Assembly (NCBI RefSeq): GCF_013449685.1
Contig: NZ_JACDSF010000042.1
Location: 72,267 to 136,266 of the forward strand
Source of the DNA: Pectobacterium brasiliense
GTDB lineage: Bacteria; Pseudomonadota; Gammaproteobacteria; Enterobacterales; Enterobacteriaceae
DNA length: 64,000 bases
Direction of reading: 5' to 3'
Numbering within the stretch: the stretch's first letter is position 1; each line of letters begins with the position of its first letter. Below are positions 8,579 to 16,890 of this stretch, piece by piece. Below the pieces are notes generated by a model that saw nothing but the letters and a program-made list of their open reading frames with translations, was not told where the DNA came from and did not search any database. Both the position numbers and the translations under genes were made by a program.

Positions 8579-9418
8579 TTAATCCAGATCGGATGCCTGA
8601 TGGCGTTCGGCGACCTGTTCAGACTCTTCGCCCCAGGTGCGGTTGACCTTGCGACCGCGAATCACTGCCGGACGGGCGGCAATTTCATCGGCCCAGCGTT
8701 TTACATGCGTGTACTCGTGTACGGATAGGAACTCTCCGGCGGAGTAAAGTGCGTTCTGTACCAGCCCGCCGTACCACGGCCAGACGGCAATATCGGCAAT
8801 GGTGTAGCTGTCGCCGGCCAGATAGCGGTTCTCTGCCAGTTGGCGGTTCAGTACATCCAACTGACGCTTGGTTTCCATCGTGAAACGGTTGATCGGGTAT
8901 TCAAATTTTTCCGGTGCATAGGCGTAAAAATGACCGAATCCACCGCCAATGTAAGGGGCGGAACCCATCTGCCAGAAGAGCCAGTTCAGGGTTTCCGTGC
9001 GCGTGGCGAGGTCGCTCGGCAGCAGCGCACCAAATTTCTCTGCCAGATATACCAGAATGGATCCGGACTCAAACACGCGAATCGATTTCTCGCCGCTTTG
9101 GTCAAGCAGGGCTGGGATTTTAGAGTTCGGATTGACGTCGACAAACCCGCTGGAGAACTGATCGCCATCGCTTATCTTAATCAGCCAGGCATCGTACTCG
9201 GCACCTGAATGGCCCAGCGCCAGCAGCTCTTCCAGCATGATTGTCACTTTCACGCCGTTTGGCGTTGCCAGCGAATAAAGCTGAAGCGGATGTTTGCCAA
9301 CGGGCAGCGCTTTTTCGTGCGTTGGGCCAGCTATCGGACGGTTAATATTGGCAAAAGCACCGCCGGAAGAGGCGGGCTGCCAGACTTTTGGTGGCACATA
9401 CGTTGGGGAGGTAGCCAT
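8579..9418 (-). CDS. yghU: glutathione-dependent disulfide-bond oxidoreductase YghU
   Basis: A 279-residue glutathione S-transferase homologue of the YghU/YfcG group. The sequence SGGAFANINRPIAGPTHEKA near residues 18-37 and VNPNSKIPAL, RVFESGSIL and YLAEKFG in the thioredoxin-like domain are nearly those of E. coli YghU. The C-terminal helical domain holds TIADIAVWPWYG. These enzymes bind two glutathiones and reduce disulfides. The ATG at 9418 has AAGGAG about 8 bases upstream. It is a single gene on the minus strand, convergent with cheV, and unrelated to motility. Confidence 0.93.
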   Translation of the reverse strand: MATSPTYVPPKVWQPASSGGAFANINRPIAGPTHEKALPVGKHPLQLYSLATPNGVKVTIMLEELLALGHSGAEYDAWLIKISDGDQFSSGFVDVNPNSKIPALLDQSGEKSIRVFESGSILVYLAEKFGALLPSDLATRTETLNWLFWQMGSAPYIGGGFGHFYAYAPEKFEYPINRFTMETKRQLDVLNRQLAENRYLAGDSYTIADIAVWPWYGGLVQNALYSAGEFLSVHEYTHVKRWADEIAARPAVIRGRKVNRTWGEESEQVAERHQASDLD

Positions 9419-9843
9419 TCAAAAACTCCTTATGCATGAAAAGAGAGCGAGTTAAGTCAATACCATAACAAACTCATGCATTTTGCTGATACCGTTCTGT
9501 GCTATCTCTACTACATATTGATATAACGCGAGATCCGCATATTGCTGGAGGAAAGCGGCAACTGCGCGGATCGTCGTCAAAATTTACTCGCTGGTGGTAA
9601 AGCGTTAGCGCAAAAGACGCAGAATTTTAGCGGTTTGCGCTGCCATATCGACCCAATCTACATATCACGGCATTGTGCGACCTTGCTCGCACTAGGACAG
9701 CATACCATTTCACTTGCATCGTAAATCTGGAATGCCGCTTCGGCTTCTTTAGTTATGTCGGTGCATGTCGTTTTATACCACGTCATTATTCAAATTATTG
9801 CTTTTAACCTATATAGTATTTGAGCTATATTAGGGGTAACCCA
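9419..9843. other. 425-base region without a recognised gene
   Basis: The yghU promoter must lie at the left end. A 60-codon open frame (9542-9724) has no recognisable family. No tRNA-like, repeat or insertion signature was seen. The right end is the upstream region of the toxin remnant. Confidence 0.4.
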
Positions 9844-9980
9844 GTGTGGAAAATTGAAACGACGGACGTGTTTGATAGCTGGTTAAGTCCGGCAATGAAA
9901 AGCGCTTTTATGATGAGATGATTCCGCTTGCCGATCGGGAATTCACAAAGTATCTGAAAAAATCAGAGAAGAGAGGGTAA
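9844..9980 (+). pseudogene. RelE/HigB-type toxin gene with internal deletion
   Basis: The 5' piece reads (GTG)WKIETTDVFDSWL, the usual N-terminus of the phage-derived Gp49/HigB toxin family. A few codons later the frame is lost. A second frame then gives NEKRFYDEMIPLADREFTKY and ends LKKSEKRG, the normal toxin C-terminus. Roughly 200 bases of the middle, which would carry the catalytic core, are missing. The antitoxin start follows the stop by 4 bases, as in an intact toxin-first operon. The toxin is almost certainly inactive. Deletion size is estimated from the typical length of about 110-120 residues. Confidence 0.8.
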
Positions 9981-9984
9981 TGCT

Positions 9985-10287
9985 ATGGGCAGAACGCTGG
10001 AACAGCTCCTTGCGGATGAAAAACCAGACGTTGTCGTTGAGGCTCACGCTATAGCGGCAGACATGTTACTCAATATTCATCTCGCCGAACTGCGTGAGAG
10101 GGTGCAAAAAACGCAAGTGGAAATGGCGCAGGTGCTTGGATTAAAACAGCCAACCATTGCGGGAATGGAGAAACCCGGCCGCGATTTGAAACTTTCCACA
10201 CTCAAACGCTATGTTGAGGCGACCGGCAGTAAACTGCGCCTTGATGTTGAACTGCCGGACGGTTCTCACTACGGGTTCACGCTGTAA
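9985..10287 (+). CDS. HigA-like XRE-family antitoxin
   Basis: A 100-residue protein with a Cro/C1-type helix-turn-helix at about 42-80 (LRERVQKTQVEMAQVLGLKQ, then PTIAGMEKPGRDLKLSTLKRY). It is the expected antitoxin partner of the toxin remnant just upstream, 4 bases away, with GAGAGGG as ribosome site. These antitoxins bind their toxin and repress the shared promoter. Here it survives without a functional partner, so it may be a relic, a solo repressor, or an anti-addiction factor against related toxins. Confidence 0.85.
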   Translation: MGRTLEQLLADEKPDVVVEAHAIAADMLLNIHLAELRERVQKTQVEMAQVLGLKQPTIAGMEKPGRDLKLSTLKRYVEATGSKLRLDVELPDGSHYGFTL

Positions 10288-10324
10288 CGTCTCATTCTGT
10301 ATGGCCGAAAAGACGATGTTTGTC

Positions 10325-11329
10325 CTATTTGTCCGCGCGGGTTTTCGCGTCATTAAGTAGCGTGAGATAGCGTTGGCTTGAGATGTTCCTGCCGGTGATG
10401 ACGCAGACGGTTTTACGTCCGCCAATCTCTTTCGCGTAGCGAATGGCTCCCGCGACAGCGGGCACCCCTGAAGGCTCGACAACATGGCGATGTAGATCGA
10501 GCATTGATAGCATCGCAGCTTTGATTTCGTCTTCAGAGACGGTGAGCACACGATCGACGCGATCGCGAACCAACGGCCAGGTCATCGCGCTGGGCTCTAT
10601 ATAGCCACTCACGCCCTCGGCGATGGAGGGAGCCAGATCGACTGGAATCGTTTCACCCGCTTCTTTCCAGCGAGCGAACGTTGGGCTCGCTTCACTTTGT
10701 ATGCCCCATACTTCGATCGCGGGATTGATTGCTTTGGCCGCTGTCGCAATTCCTGAGATGAGCCCGCCGCCACCGATGTTCACCAGGATGATCTCTGCAT
10801 CTATCCAGTCTTCCATGATTTCAAGACCGACAGTGCCACCGCCTGCAATCATATGCGGGTTGTCGTAGGCAGAAACGAAGGTGGCACCTGACTGCTGCGC
10901 AGCGGCGATAGCCGCTTGCCTCGCTTCTTCGATGTCATCAAAGAACGTAATACGTGCGCCACAACTTTTCATGGCTGCGACCTTCATTGGATCTGCCGCG
11001 CGTGGCAAAAAGATGGTTACGGGGATGCCCGCGACCTGCCCGGCATAGGCGAGCCCCAATCCATGATTTCCTGCCGTGGGGGCAATAACGCCAGCACGGC
11101 GCTGTTCTGCATCCAGATTGGCAAGAACATTTGCCGCACCACGCAGCTTAAAGCTACCGGTCTGCTGGAGGTTTTCCATTTTGAGTCGGATTTCCGCACC
11201 GACAAGGGCGGATAGCGGTGGCGAATGCTCCAGCCGTGTCCTGCTTATTGTTCCCTTGATCTGCTGAGCGGCGGCGTAAATATCTTTCAACGTTACAGAG
11301 TCGGTTGCCCTTTGGTGTTCGCTTGTCAT
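10325..11329 (-). CDS. PLP-dependent threonine/serine dehydratase family enzyme
   Basis: A 334-residue fold-type II PLP enzyme. The cofactor lysine is Lys61 in TGSFKLRGA; the phosphate-binding glycine loop is NIGGGGLISG; APTAGNHGLGLAYAG contacts substrate. The family removes ammonia from threonine or serine to give 2-oxo acids; some members act on other hydroxyamino acids. There is no C-terminal ACT domain, so it resembles catabolic (TdcB-like) rather than biosynthetic IlvA enzymes. It is divergent from an ArsR-family gene across a 52-base gap, suggesting local control. The precise substrate is not readable from the sequence. Confidence 0.87.
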   Translation of the reverse strand: MTSEHQRATDSVTLKDIYAAAQQIKGTISRTRLEHSPPLSALVGAEIRLKMENLQQTGSFKLRGAANVLANLDAEQRRAGVIAPTAGNHGLGLAYAGQVAGIPVTIFLPRAADPMKVAAMKSCGARITFFDDIEEARQAAIAAAQQSGATFVSAYDNPHMIAGGGTVGLEIMEDWIDAEIILVNIGGGGLISGIATAAKAINPAIEVWGIQSEASPTFARWKEAGETIPVDLAPSIAEGVSGYIEPSAMTWPLVRDRVDRVLTVSEDEIKAAMLSMLDLHRHVVEPSGVPAVAGAIRYAKEIGGRKTVCVITGRNISSQRYLTLLNDAKTRADK

Positions 11330-11363
11330 AGTATTTCCCTATCAACTGTATATGGAAATAACT

Positions 11364-11383
11364 ATATAGGTATTTGGCTATAT
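11364..11383. promoter_or_regulatory. candidate ArsR-family operator over its own start codon
   Basis: ATATAG and CTATAT form a perfect inverted repeat with an 8-base spacer, the right arm running into the ATG at 11382. It lies in the 52-base gap between the divergent dehydratase and ArsR-type genes, where a dimeric winged-helix repressor could control both. Confidence 0.45.
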
Positions 11384-11732
11384 GAACAAGCATGTGGCGA
11401 CAACGGCCGATTTGCTGCGAGCGCTCGGCAATGAGCAACGGCTCATCATTCTTGAATGGTTGGCCGATCCTCGCGCACATTTCCCAGAACAGCAGGATGG
11501 CGATTTGGTTAAGGATGGGGTGTGCGTAGGGTTTATCACTGAGAAGATCGGCCTGAGCCAGCCAACCGTCACCGGTCATCTTCAATATCTTTCGAAAGCC
11601 GGGATTGTCACATCGAAGCGCATAAAAAACTGGGTGTTCTACAAGCTCGTCCCTGAGCGTTTAGAGGAGGCGACCTCGGTATTGTCTGAGCTTGCAAAGG
11701 TCGCCTCGCGTCACCATAAACCGTCAGAATAG
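11382..11732 (+). CDS. ArsR-family winged-helix regulator
   Basis: A 116-residue protein with the ArsR/SmtB-type DNA-binding domain: LLRALGNEQRLIILEWLADP opens it, the recognition helix is ITEKIGLSQPTVTGHLQYL and the wing is ITSKRIKNWVFYKL-like. The paired cysteine metal motif of ArsR/SmtB is absent (one isolated Cys in GVCVGF), so it is probably not metal-responsive. It is divergent from the dehydratase and a likely regulator of it. The nearby palindrome overlapping its start suggests autorepression. Confidence 0.88.
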   Translation: MNKHVATTADLLRALGNEQRLIILEWLADPRAHFPEQQDGDLVKDGVCVGFITEKIGLSQPTVTGHLQYLSKAGIVTSKRIKNWVFYKLVPERLEEATSVLSELAKVASRHHKPSE

Positions 11733-11746
11733 GCCGTTAGCCGTCA

Positions 11747-13003
11747 TCACTTCCCCTGAGATTTAGCTGAGCGAACCCGCGTAGCCCAGCTTGGCAGATG
11801 GGTGAAGGCAAGGACGACAAGCACGATACCGCCAGCCAGAAAGAAGGTCAGCTGCATGCCATGTGCGAGGGAAGTGGGGGCGGCATGGGCAAAATCTTCC
11901 GTACCGACACCCAAAGCGAAAATCTGCCCCATGAGCGATGCTCCGACGATCAGCCCAATATTGCGCGACAGGTTAAGCAGGCCAGAGACGGTACCGGGCT
12001 GATTTCCGGGAACCTCGGCAAGGGTGGAGGTGTTGTTTGCCGCCTGAAAGAGCTGGTAGCCTGGCGTCAGGACAATAATGGCAAGGATATAACCCGCGAC
12101 GCCAAGCATTGTTGGCAAGATTGCTAGCATAAAGGTGCCAGCAATCACGAGGGAGAGTCCGGCGATGAGTGCCCGTCCACATCCCCAGGTATCGACCAGT
12201 CGCCCTGACGGAATGCCGCAGAAAATCGCAATAGCAGGGCCAATGGCCATCACCACCCCCACCAACGTTTCCTTCAAACCCAGACCCTGACCAAGGTAGT
12301 AGGGACCGACGATTAGCGTCGTCATCATGATGGCGGCGACGGCGGCATTGATCGTGAGGTTCGGCAACAGCGCCGTGTTCCGGAATGGTAACCCCCCTGA
12401 TAATACAGCCTTGCCTTTCACCGGCGTGGCTGGCAGTAGGCTAAAAGCCATGAACAACACGATCGTGACCAGCGGGATCTGTATCCAGAACAGGCTACGC
12501 CATCCTGCTATCGCAAGCAGGAAGCCGCCGACAGAAGGGCCAAGCGCGGTCCCCAGTGCGGATACCGTTCCCAGTATCCCCATCGCTCGCCCGACATGCT
12601 TCTCCCCAGCCGTCTGCCTCAGCAGTGCCATGCCGAGCGTCATCAGGAAGGCTGCACCGATCCCCTGAAATGCTCTTGCCGCGATAAGTTGCCACAGCTG
12701 GGGGACAATGGCGCACAGCAGCGAAGCGATGACGAAGAGCCCAAGACCTGCAATGAAAACGGGTTTCAGCCCATAGCGATCGCCAAGGCGACCCGCGATC
12801 ACAACCGAAAGCGCCATGGCCGCAAGATAGGCGATGACAACGGCCTGCACCTGCGCGAAGGGCGCAGAAAATACGGCTGTCAGCGTCGGAAGGGCAATAT
12901 TGGCAATGCTTGTTCCCAGCGAGGCCGACAGTATTGCGAGTGCCAGTGTGATGGTGACCCCCGATTTGGCGTGCTCTGGTTCGCTCGGTTGGTTAATTGT
13001 CAT
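11747..13003 (-). CDS. MFS drug-efflux-type transporter
   Basis: A 418-residue polytopic membrane protein with about 12 hydrophobic segments. Motif A appears as GRLGDRYGLKPVFIAG after the second segment and the antiporter motif C as ALGTALGPSVGGFLL in segment five, which places it among proton-coupled multidrug exporters. AAGGA precedes the ATG at 13003 by about 7 bases. It is transcribed divergently from a MerR-family gene across 66 bases that contain a MerR-type palindrome, a common arrangement for inducible efflux. The ligand is unknown. Confidence 0.88.
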   Translation of the reverse strand: MTINQPSEPEHAKSGVTITLALAILSASLGTSIANIALPTLTAVFSAPFAQVQAVVIAYLAAMALSVVIAGRLGDRYGLKPVFIAGLGLFVIASLLCAIVPQLWQLIAARAFQGIGAAFLMTLGMALLRQTAGEKHVGRAMGILGTVSALGTALGPSVGGFLLAIAGWRSLFWIQIPLVTIVLFMAFSLLPATPVKGKAVLSGGLPFRNTALLPNLTINAAVAAIMMTTLIVGPYYLGQGLGLKETLVGVVMAIGPAIAIFCGIPSGRLVDTWGCGRALIAGLSLVIAGTFMLAILPTMLGVAGYILAIIVLTPGYQLFQAANNTSTLAEVPGNQPGTVSGLLNLSRNIGLIVGASLMGQIFALGVGTEDFAHAAPTSLAHGMQLTFFLAGGIVLVVLAFTHLPSWATRVRSAKSQGK

Positions 13004-13047
13004 TTTTTATCCTTGTCAGAATGTGGGTTCCAGAGCATGCTACAAAT

Positions 13048-13061
13048 TCAAGTCGACTTGA
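13048..13061. promoter_or_regulatory. MerR/SoxR-like operator
   Basis: TCAAGTCGACTTGA is a perfect 14-bp palindrome, followed by GG as in the E. coli soxS operator (TCAAGT and ACTTGAGG half-sites). It sits 8 bases before the MerR-type gene, between it and the divergent exporter gene. Confidence 0.6.
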
Positions 13062-13069
13062 GGTCAAGC

Positions 13070-13525
13070 ATGAAATTTCTGGATATAGGCGAAATCGCGG
13101 AGAAGAGTGGCATCAAGCCTTCGGCGCTGCGTTACTACGAGGAAATTGGGCTAATTGCTTCGGTGTCCCGCCATGGGCTTCGGCGGCAGTTTCCTGCCGA
13201 CGTGCTGCTGCAACTCAGGTTGATTACGATGGGGAAATCTGCGGGGTTCTCACTGCAAGAAATCGCCGGCATGTTTAACAAGGATGGGATGCCGGACTTG
13301 CCCCGCACTGCGCTGCATCAGAAGGCCGACGACATCGATCGGCAAATCCATGAGCTGACGATATTGCGCGACACGCTGCGGCACGTCGCCGACTGTTCTG
13401 CGCCATCGCATATGGAGTGTCCGACGTTCAGGAAACTTGTGGAGACCACGCATCGAAAGAGCCAGATGCGCGATCAAACGGGCAAGTCAGCCACGCGAAA
13501 AGTGCCTCAGAAAACGAAAAAATAA
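13070..13525 (+). CDS. MerR-family transcriptional regulator
   Basis: A 151-residue regulator beginning MKFLDIGEIAEKSGIKPSAL with the MerR winged helix (RYYEEIGLI, then LRLITMGKSAGFSLQEIAGM) and a dimerisation helix (KADDIDRQIHELTILRDTL). The C-terminal region has only two cysteines (ADCSAPSHMECPTF), not the four-cysteine iron-sulfur motif of SoxR. The tail is basic and lysine-rich. It is divergent from the exporter and separated from it by a SoxR-like palindrome, so it probably induces the exporter in response to an unknown compound. Confidence 0.88.
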   Translation: MKFLDIGEIAEKSGIKPSALRYYEEIGLIASVSRHGLRRQFPADVLLQLRLITMGKSAGFSLQEIAGMFNKDGMPDLPRTALHQKADDIDRQIHELTILRDTLRHVADCSAPSHMECPTFRKLVETTHRKSQMRDQTGKSATRKVPQKTKK

Positions 13526-13726
13526 CCTGCAATTTCGCTGTCCGGGGCGGGTTTTTCTATGCCGCCAGACCCACTTGTACCGGATATGCAACCGGTTCCT
13601 TATTTCTGTTCATGCCCTCTCTTTTCCTCTAGAATTTCCGCCATTCGGGTCGTGTTGAATCAAAGCAACGTCAGGCAGAACCACGACATTAAAGAATCAT
13701 CTTCGATAAATAATCAGCATTGATAA

Positions 13727-15175
<1,449 letters not shown>

Positions 15176-15183
15176 ATGAAGAC

Positions 15184-15220
15184 TTCCCGGTGCTGATTCC
15201 CCTGCATCGGGAATGTTTTT
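15184..15220 (+). terminator. Rho-independent terminator after the phospho-beta-glucosidase gene
   Basis: TTCCCGGTGC pairs with GCATCGGGAA (one G-T pair) around a 10-base loop and is followed by TGTTTTT. It begins 9 bases after the stop codon. Confidence 0.8.
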
Positions 15221-15326
15221 GTGTGGACTTTTCCCGTTTTCCAGTGCTGAGGTAAGGTCGCGTTTCGTGAGCGCCCTCCTTAAAAGTAGATCTTCCAGAA
15301 TGAGAAAACATGTTATGTCGAATCCA

Positions 15327-15743
15327 TCAATACCGCGCTGTTGCGGCCCCTTGGCTGAATCCGGTGACAAATACGCGAATATCGGTGTTGGGGTTATCCA
15401 ACATCCACTTGCTCGCTTGCACGAAAAACTCACGTTTTTCTTGATTGGCAACATCAAAATTGCTGGCCCCGAGATCCCTTCACGATAATCGATACCACTG
15501 CCTTGCATGCCAACGCTAGGATAATAACGATCGGCGTTCACTTGCTGGGCGATTCCCAATTGGGTATGTGATCAACGGTGCGTCCATCGGCATAGTTAAA
15601 GGCTTCTCGATATCCTCCAGATCAGTGACGCGTACCGGAACTGACCTAGTACCAGAGATTAGGCTGGTACAGGCACTAAGTACAATGCAACATAGCGCTG
15701 CTGTGATGAGTTTGCAGATCCGATATCGTAGAGTGTTATACAT
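15327..15743 (-). pseudogene. broken DUF2235 lipase-like lipoprotein gene
   Basis: The gene opens with a lipoprotein signal (LCCIVLSAC lipobox) and PVRVTDLEDIEKPLTMPMDA. The frame then shifts near 15570, with apparent loss of sequence after LITY, into AQQVNADRYYPSVGMQGSGI. It shifts again near 15475 into ASNFDVANQEKREFFVQASK and on to VFVTGFSQGAATARY before a stop. GFSQGA is the nucleophile elbow (GxSxG) of the DUF2235 alpha/beta hydrolases, which include type VI secretion lipases. At least two frame breaks and a missing C-terminus make it non-functional. AGGGA precedes the ATG. Confidence 0.75.
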
Positions 15744-15813
15744 CCATTTATCCCTGATGCTGGATGTATTTACACTATCAAGAACAAGCTGCAGGAAGTC
15801 AGGTTTGTTGTCA

Positions 15814-16170
15814 TTACGCGAGCTGTTGACCTTGTTCCGCCATTTCTTTTATACGTTCTTGCACTTTGAGATCTAACGCCATGCGTTCTTCTACTGGCAT
15901 TGCCTCGTATTGCTCCTTGGATATTCCCATGGAGGCGAGTACGGAGAAGAATAATCTTTCTTCATGAGACATGGAGACCCAGTCCATAAACTCCTGTGCC
16001 GCTTTCGAGCGTTGAGGCTCAATTTTAGCGCTGGGTTCGTGTCTGGAGATCTGCCCGCTATCCTTTGCTTTCTCCAGTGCCATTTTGAAAGTATCTTCAC
16101 TTGGCGCAATAGCGTGCTTACTGGTCTGGGCAAATAAAAGATTAGCCCCCTGAATATCCGATGTGATCAT
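15814..16170 (-). CDS. conserved hypothetical protein, 118 residues
   Basis: I do not recognise a named family. The protein is soluble, has no signal peptide or membrane segment, and has a charged, mostly helical C-terminus. Its second half, EFMDWVSMSHEERLFFSVLA followed by SMGISKEQYEAMPVEER, looks like a conserved helix-turn-helix-shaped segment. GGAGAG lies 5 bases before the ATG. It lies immediately upstream, on the same strand, of the broken DUF2235 lipoprotein gene (70 bases), so it may have belonged to the same effector-like unit. That link is inferred from position only. Confidence 0.7.
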   Translation of the reverse strand: MITSDIQGANLLFAQTSKHAIAPSEDTFKMALEKAKDSGQISRHEPSAKIEPQRSKAAQEFMDWVSMSHEERLFFSVLASMGISKEQYEAMPVEERMALDLKVQERIKEMAEQGQQLA

Positions 16171-16341
16171 ATAAACTCTCCATAGTTAGACAGGAGAGAT
16201 ACTCACATAGTCTGAAGGGATGCTATCGAAAAGATACCACCTGGATGTATGTTTAATTCACCGGATTAGTTGTGATAGTGGACCCGGAAGGCGGCGAGGG
16301 ATTAACTAGCAAATCGATGTGGCGTAAAGCGACGTTTTACA

Positions 16342-16361
16342 TCGCCGTTAAGGAACGGCGA
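16342..16361. repeat. perfect short hairpin between two small genes
   Basis: TCGCCGTT and AACGGCGA form an 8-bp perfect stem with loop AAGG. No T-run follows on either strand, so it is a candidate RNA structure, not a clear terminator. Confidence 0.55.
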
Positions 16362-16394
16362 CAAACCCCAGCGTTGTTATTGGTTATTTCTTAT

Positions 16395-16688
16395 CTATCT
16401 AATTTTACGGCATAAAAACTTATCTTTTATCACGCCATCAAAGAAACGGCCTTTAGAGACGACAGCGTCAGAAATAAATTTTTTATAGATAGACTCAGGC
16501 ACGCCAACATATTGATAGATATCTTTATTATGAAACTCTATCTCAAGGTTGTGCGTCTTTGGATCGTACCCAATGGAATAAATTCGTGACGATAAAACCT
16601 GCTGTCGCTGCAATGCTCGTTCCTCATTTGTGCAAAATAAGATCAAACTATAAGAAGATTCACTGCATGACATATTATCGACGATCAT
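16395..16688 (-). CDS. KTSC-domain small protein
   Basis: A 97-residue protein. From about residue 33 the sequence SSRIYSIGYDPKTHNLEIEF, then YQYVGVPESIYKKFISDAVV and GRFFDGVIKDKF follows the KTSC-domain pattern (PF13619), a small family of uncertain function often found in phage or mobile contexts. No good ribosome site precedes the ATG at 16688, so the first 30 residues are less certain; an in-frame ATG lies at residue 6. It is the first of three minus-strand genes that end in the broken lipase. Function unknown. Confidence 0.75.
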   Translation of the reverse strand: MIVDNMSCSESSYSLILFCTNEERALQRQQVLSSRIYSIGYDPKTHNLEIEFHNKDIYQYVGVPESIYKKFISDAVVSKGRFFDGVIKDKFLCRKIR

Positions 16689-16800
16689 GCGTATTTATTG
16701 AATATGTATCAAATTTTTGGTGGGTTGGTTAGTAAAATCGTTGGTTTATCGTTTTCATGCTGTGAATTTGTTCAATGAAGGGGAATTCATCTGTTTGGTT

Positions 16801-16880
16801 AGAGGAATAGTGCAAAACCTGCGATGATGAATAGCGGGCTATTCTTTTCGGTTGTGACCTGAAGCGCAGGTTTGCAACGA
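16801..16880. other. nested inverted repeats downstream of the globin-GGDEF gene
   Basis: An outer pair AAACCTGCG (16815-16823) and CGCAGGTTT (16865-16873) encloses a compact hairpin GAATAG-CGGG-CTATTC (16829-16844) followed on the plus strand by TTTTC. It may form the 3' structure of the minus-strand cyclase transcript. No T-run is present in that direction. Confidence 0.45.
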
Positions 16881-16890
16881 GATAAAATGA

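Noticed and set aside
9542..9724. A 60-codon open frame between yghU and the toxin remnant
   Set aside because: No ribosome site, no recognisable sequence and odd composition; probably chance.
12596..13069. A long plus-strand extension of the MerR-type gene over the exporter gene
   Set aside because: It is the antisense of the MFS gene; the MerR domain begins exactly at the ATG at 13070.
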